A stretch of DNA of 6,406 nt from Alphaproteobacteria bacterium (GTDB taxonomy: Bacteria > Pseudomonadota > Alphaproteobacteria > CACIAM-22H2), in contig CANMWW010000140.1 in the NCBI GenBank assembly GCA_947500965.1, positions 1 through 6,406 of the forward strand, in the 5' to 3' direction. Below, piece after piece: positions 5,870-6,406 of the stretch. The notes below the pieces were generated by a model. It was given only the letters and a program-made list of their open reading frames with translations. It had not been told where the DNA came from and did no database searches. The translations under genes and the position numbers were made by a program. Numbering within the stretch: the first letter of the stretch is position 1; each line of letters opens with the position of its first letter.

Positions 5870-6406
5870 AGCACTTCATGGCCGGCGTCGGCCGCGCAGA
5901 CATGACGCCGCCGGTCGGCATCGCGCATGTCAACTGGGGCGCGCGCACGCATGACCGCGCCGAGGGCATCGACCTTCCGCTGCTGGCGACGATCCTGCTG
6001 CTCGAGCAGGGACCCGTGCGCGCAGCGATCGTCGACCTCGACTTCCTGCTGATGTCGAGCGAGGAGAGCCGCGAGCTCCGCGGCGTCGTCGCCGACGAGC
6101 TCGGCCTCGCGCCGGAGCATGTCCGGCTCTCCTTCACGCACACGCATTCCGGGCCGCCCTGGGCGACGCACGGCTTCGGCACGCAGGCGCAGCTTCCCGG
6201 CATGGAACTCGTGCCGGCCTATCGCGCGAAGGTGCTCGATGCGCTGCGCGCGGCGTCGCGCGAAGCGCGCGCGGCGCTGCGGCCGGCGCGCAGCGCCTCG
6301 GGCTACGGGCGCAGCGAGGTGACGGTGAACCGCCGCCTCGCGCTTCCGGACGGCCGCGTCGTCGTGTCCCAGAACTGGGACGGATACCGGGACCCCGTCC
6401 TCAGCG
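5866..6406 (+). CDS. Neutral/alkaline ceramidase-like hydrolase, 3' end cut by window edge
   Basis: The ATG at 5866 overlaps the mutase stop as ATGA, and GGGAG lies 7 bases upstream. The visible 180 residues begin MKHFMAGVGRADMTPPVGIA. The G-x-G-R-x-D/E-x-T-P-P start and the SFTHTHSGP segment (residues 89-97, with H92 and H94) are hallmarks of the neutral/alkaline ceramidase N-terminal domain, where the HTHSGP histidine binds catalytic zinc. A VNRR sequence (154-157) followed by PDGRV also fits. Known ceramidases cleave the amide bond of ceramide and are secreted. This one has no signal peptide before the domain, so it is probably cytoplasmic and may act on another amide or ester. Its coupling to the mutase and racemases suggests a role in the same pathway, perhaps releasing or opening the substrate; that is inference. 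The C-terminal part, including the rest of the active site, is outside the window. Confidence 0.88.
   Translation, partial: MKHFMAGVGRADMTPPVGIAHVNWGARTHDRAEGIDLPLLATILLLEQGPVRAAIVDLDFLLMSSEESRELRGVVADELGLAPEHVRLSFTHTHSGPPWATHGFGTQAQLPGMELVPAYRAKVLDALRAASREARAALRPARSASGYGRSEVTVNRRLALPDGRVVVSQNWDGYRDPVLS

Overview
This is a very GC-rich window, gene-dense, with strong G/C bias at third codon positions. It probably comes from an alphaproteobacterium or similar proteobacterium. That assignment rests on base composition, the family mix and the presence of a DUF2889 protein; no rRNA, tRNA or taxonomic marker is present. No mobile element, CRISPR array, RNA gene or convincing terminator was seen.

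The layout is two divergent transcription units around a 113-bp control region (1893-2005). The leftward unit holds two short-chain dehydrogenase/reductase (SDR) genes (1149-1892 and 368-1126) and then a DUF2889 gene that runs off the left edge (1-351). Gaps are 22 and 16 bp, so they are probably cotranscribed. The rightward unit holds two adjacent proline-racemase-superfamily genes (2006-3028 and 3037-4074), a 596-residue protein with a C-terminal cobalamin-binding domain that looks like a single-chain B12-dependent mutase (4079-5869), and a neutral-ceramidase-like hydrolase that runs off the right edge (5866-6406). Spacing there is 8 bp, 4 bp and a 4-base ATGA overlap, which is tight translational coupling.

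The most interesting point is the combination. One racemase paralogue keeps both catalytic cysteines, as racemases and epimerases do. The other has Ser in place of the first, as 3-hydroxyproline dehydratases often do. Both are coupled to a B12 mutase candidate of unknown substrate and an amide-hydrolase-like protein, and face two SDRs with non-standard active sites. My inference is a catabolic cluster for a small cyclic or N-acylated amino-acid-like compound: hydrolytic release, epimerisation, dehydration, B12 carbon-skeleton rearrangement and redox steps. The substrate cannot be read from the sequence. A near-palindrome in the divergent control region resembles a LacI-family operator, suggesting inducible control, but no regulator or transporter gene lies in the window.
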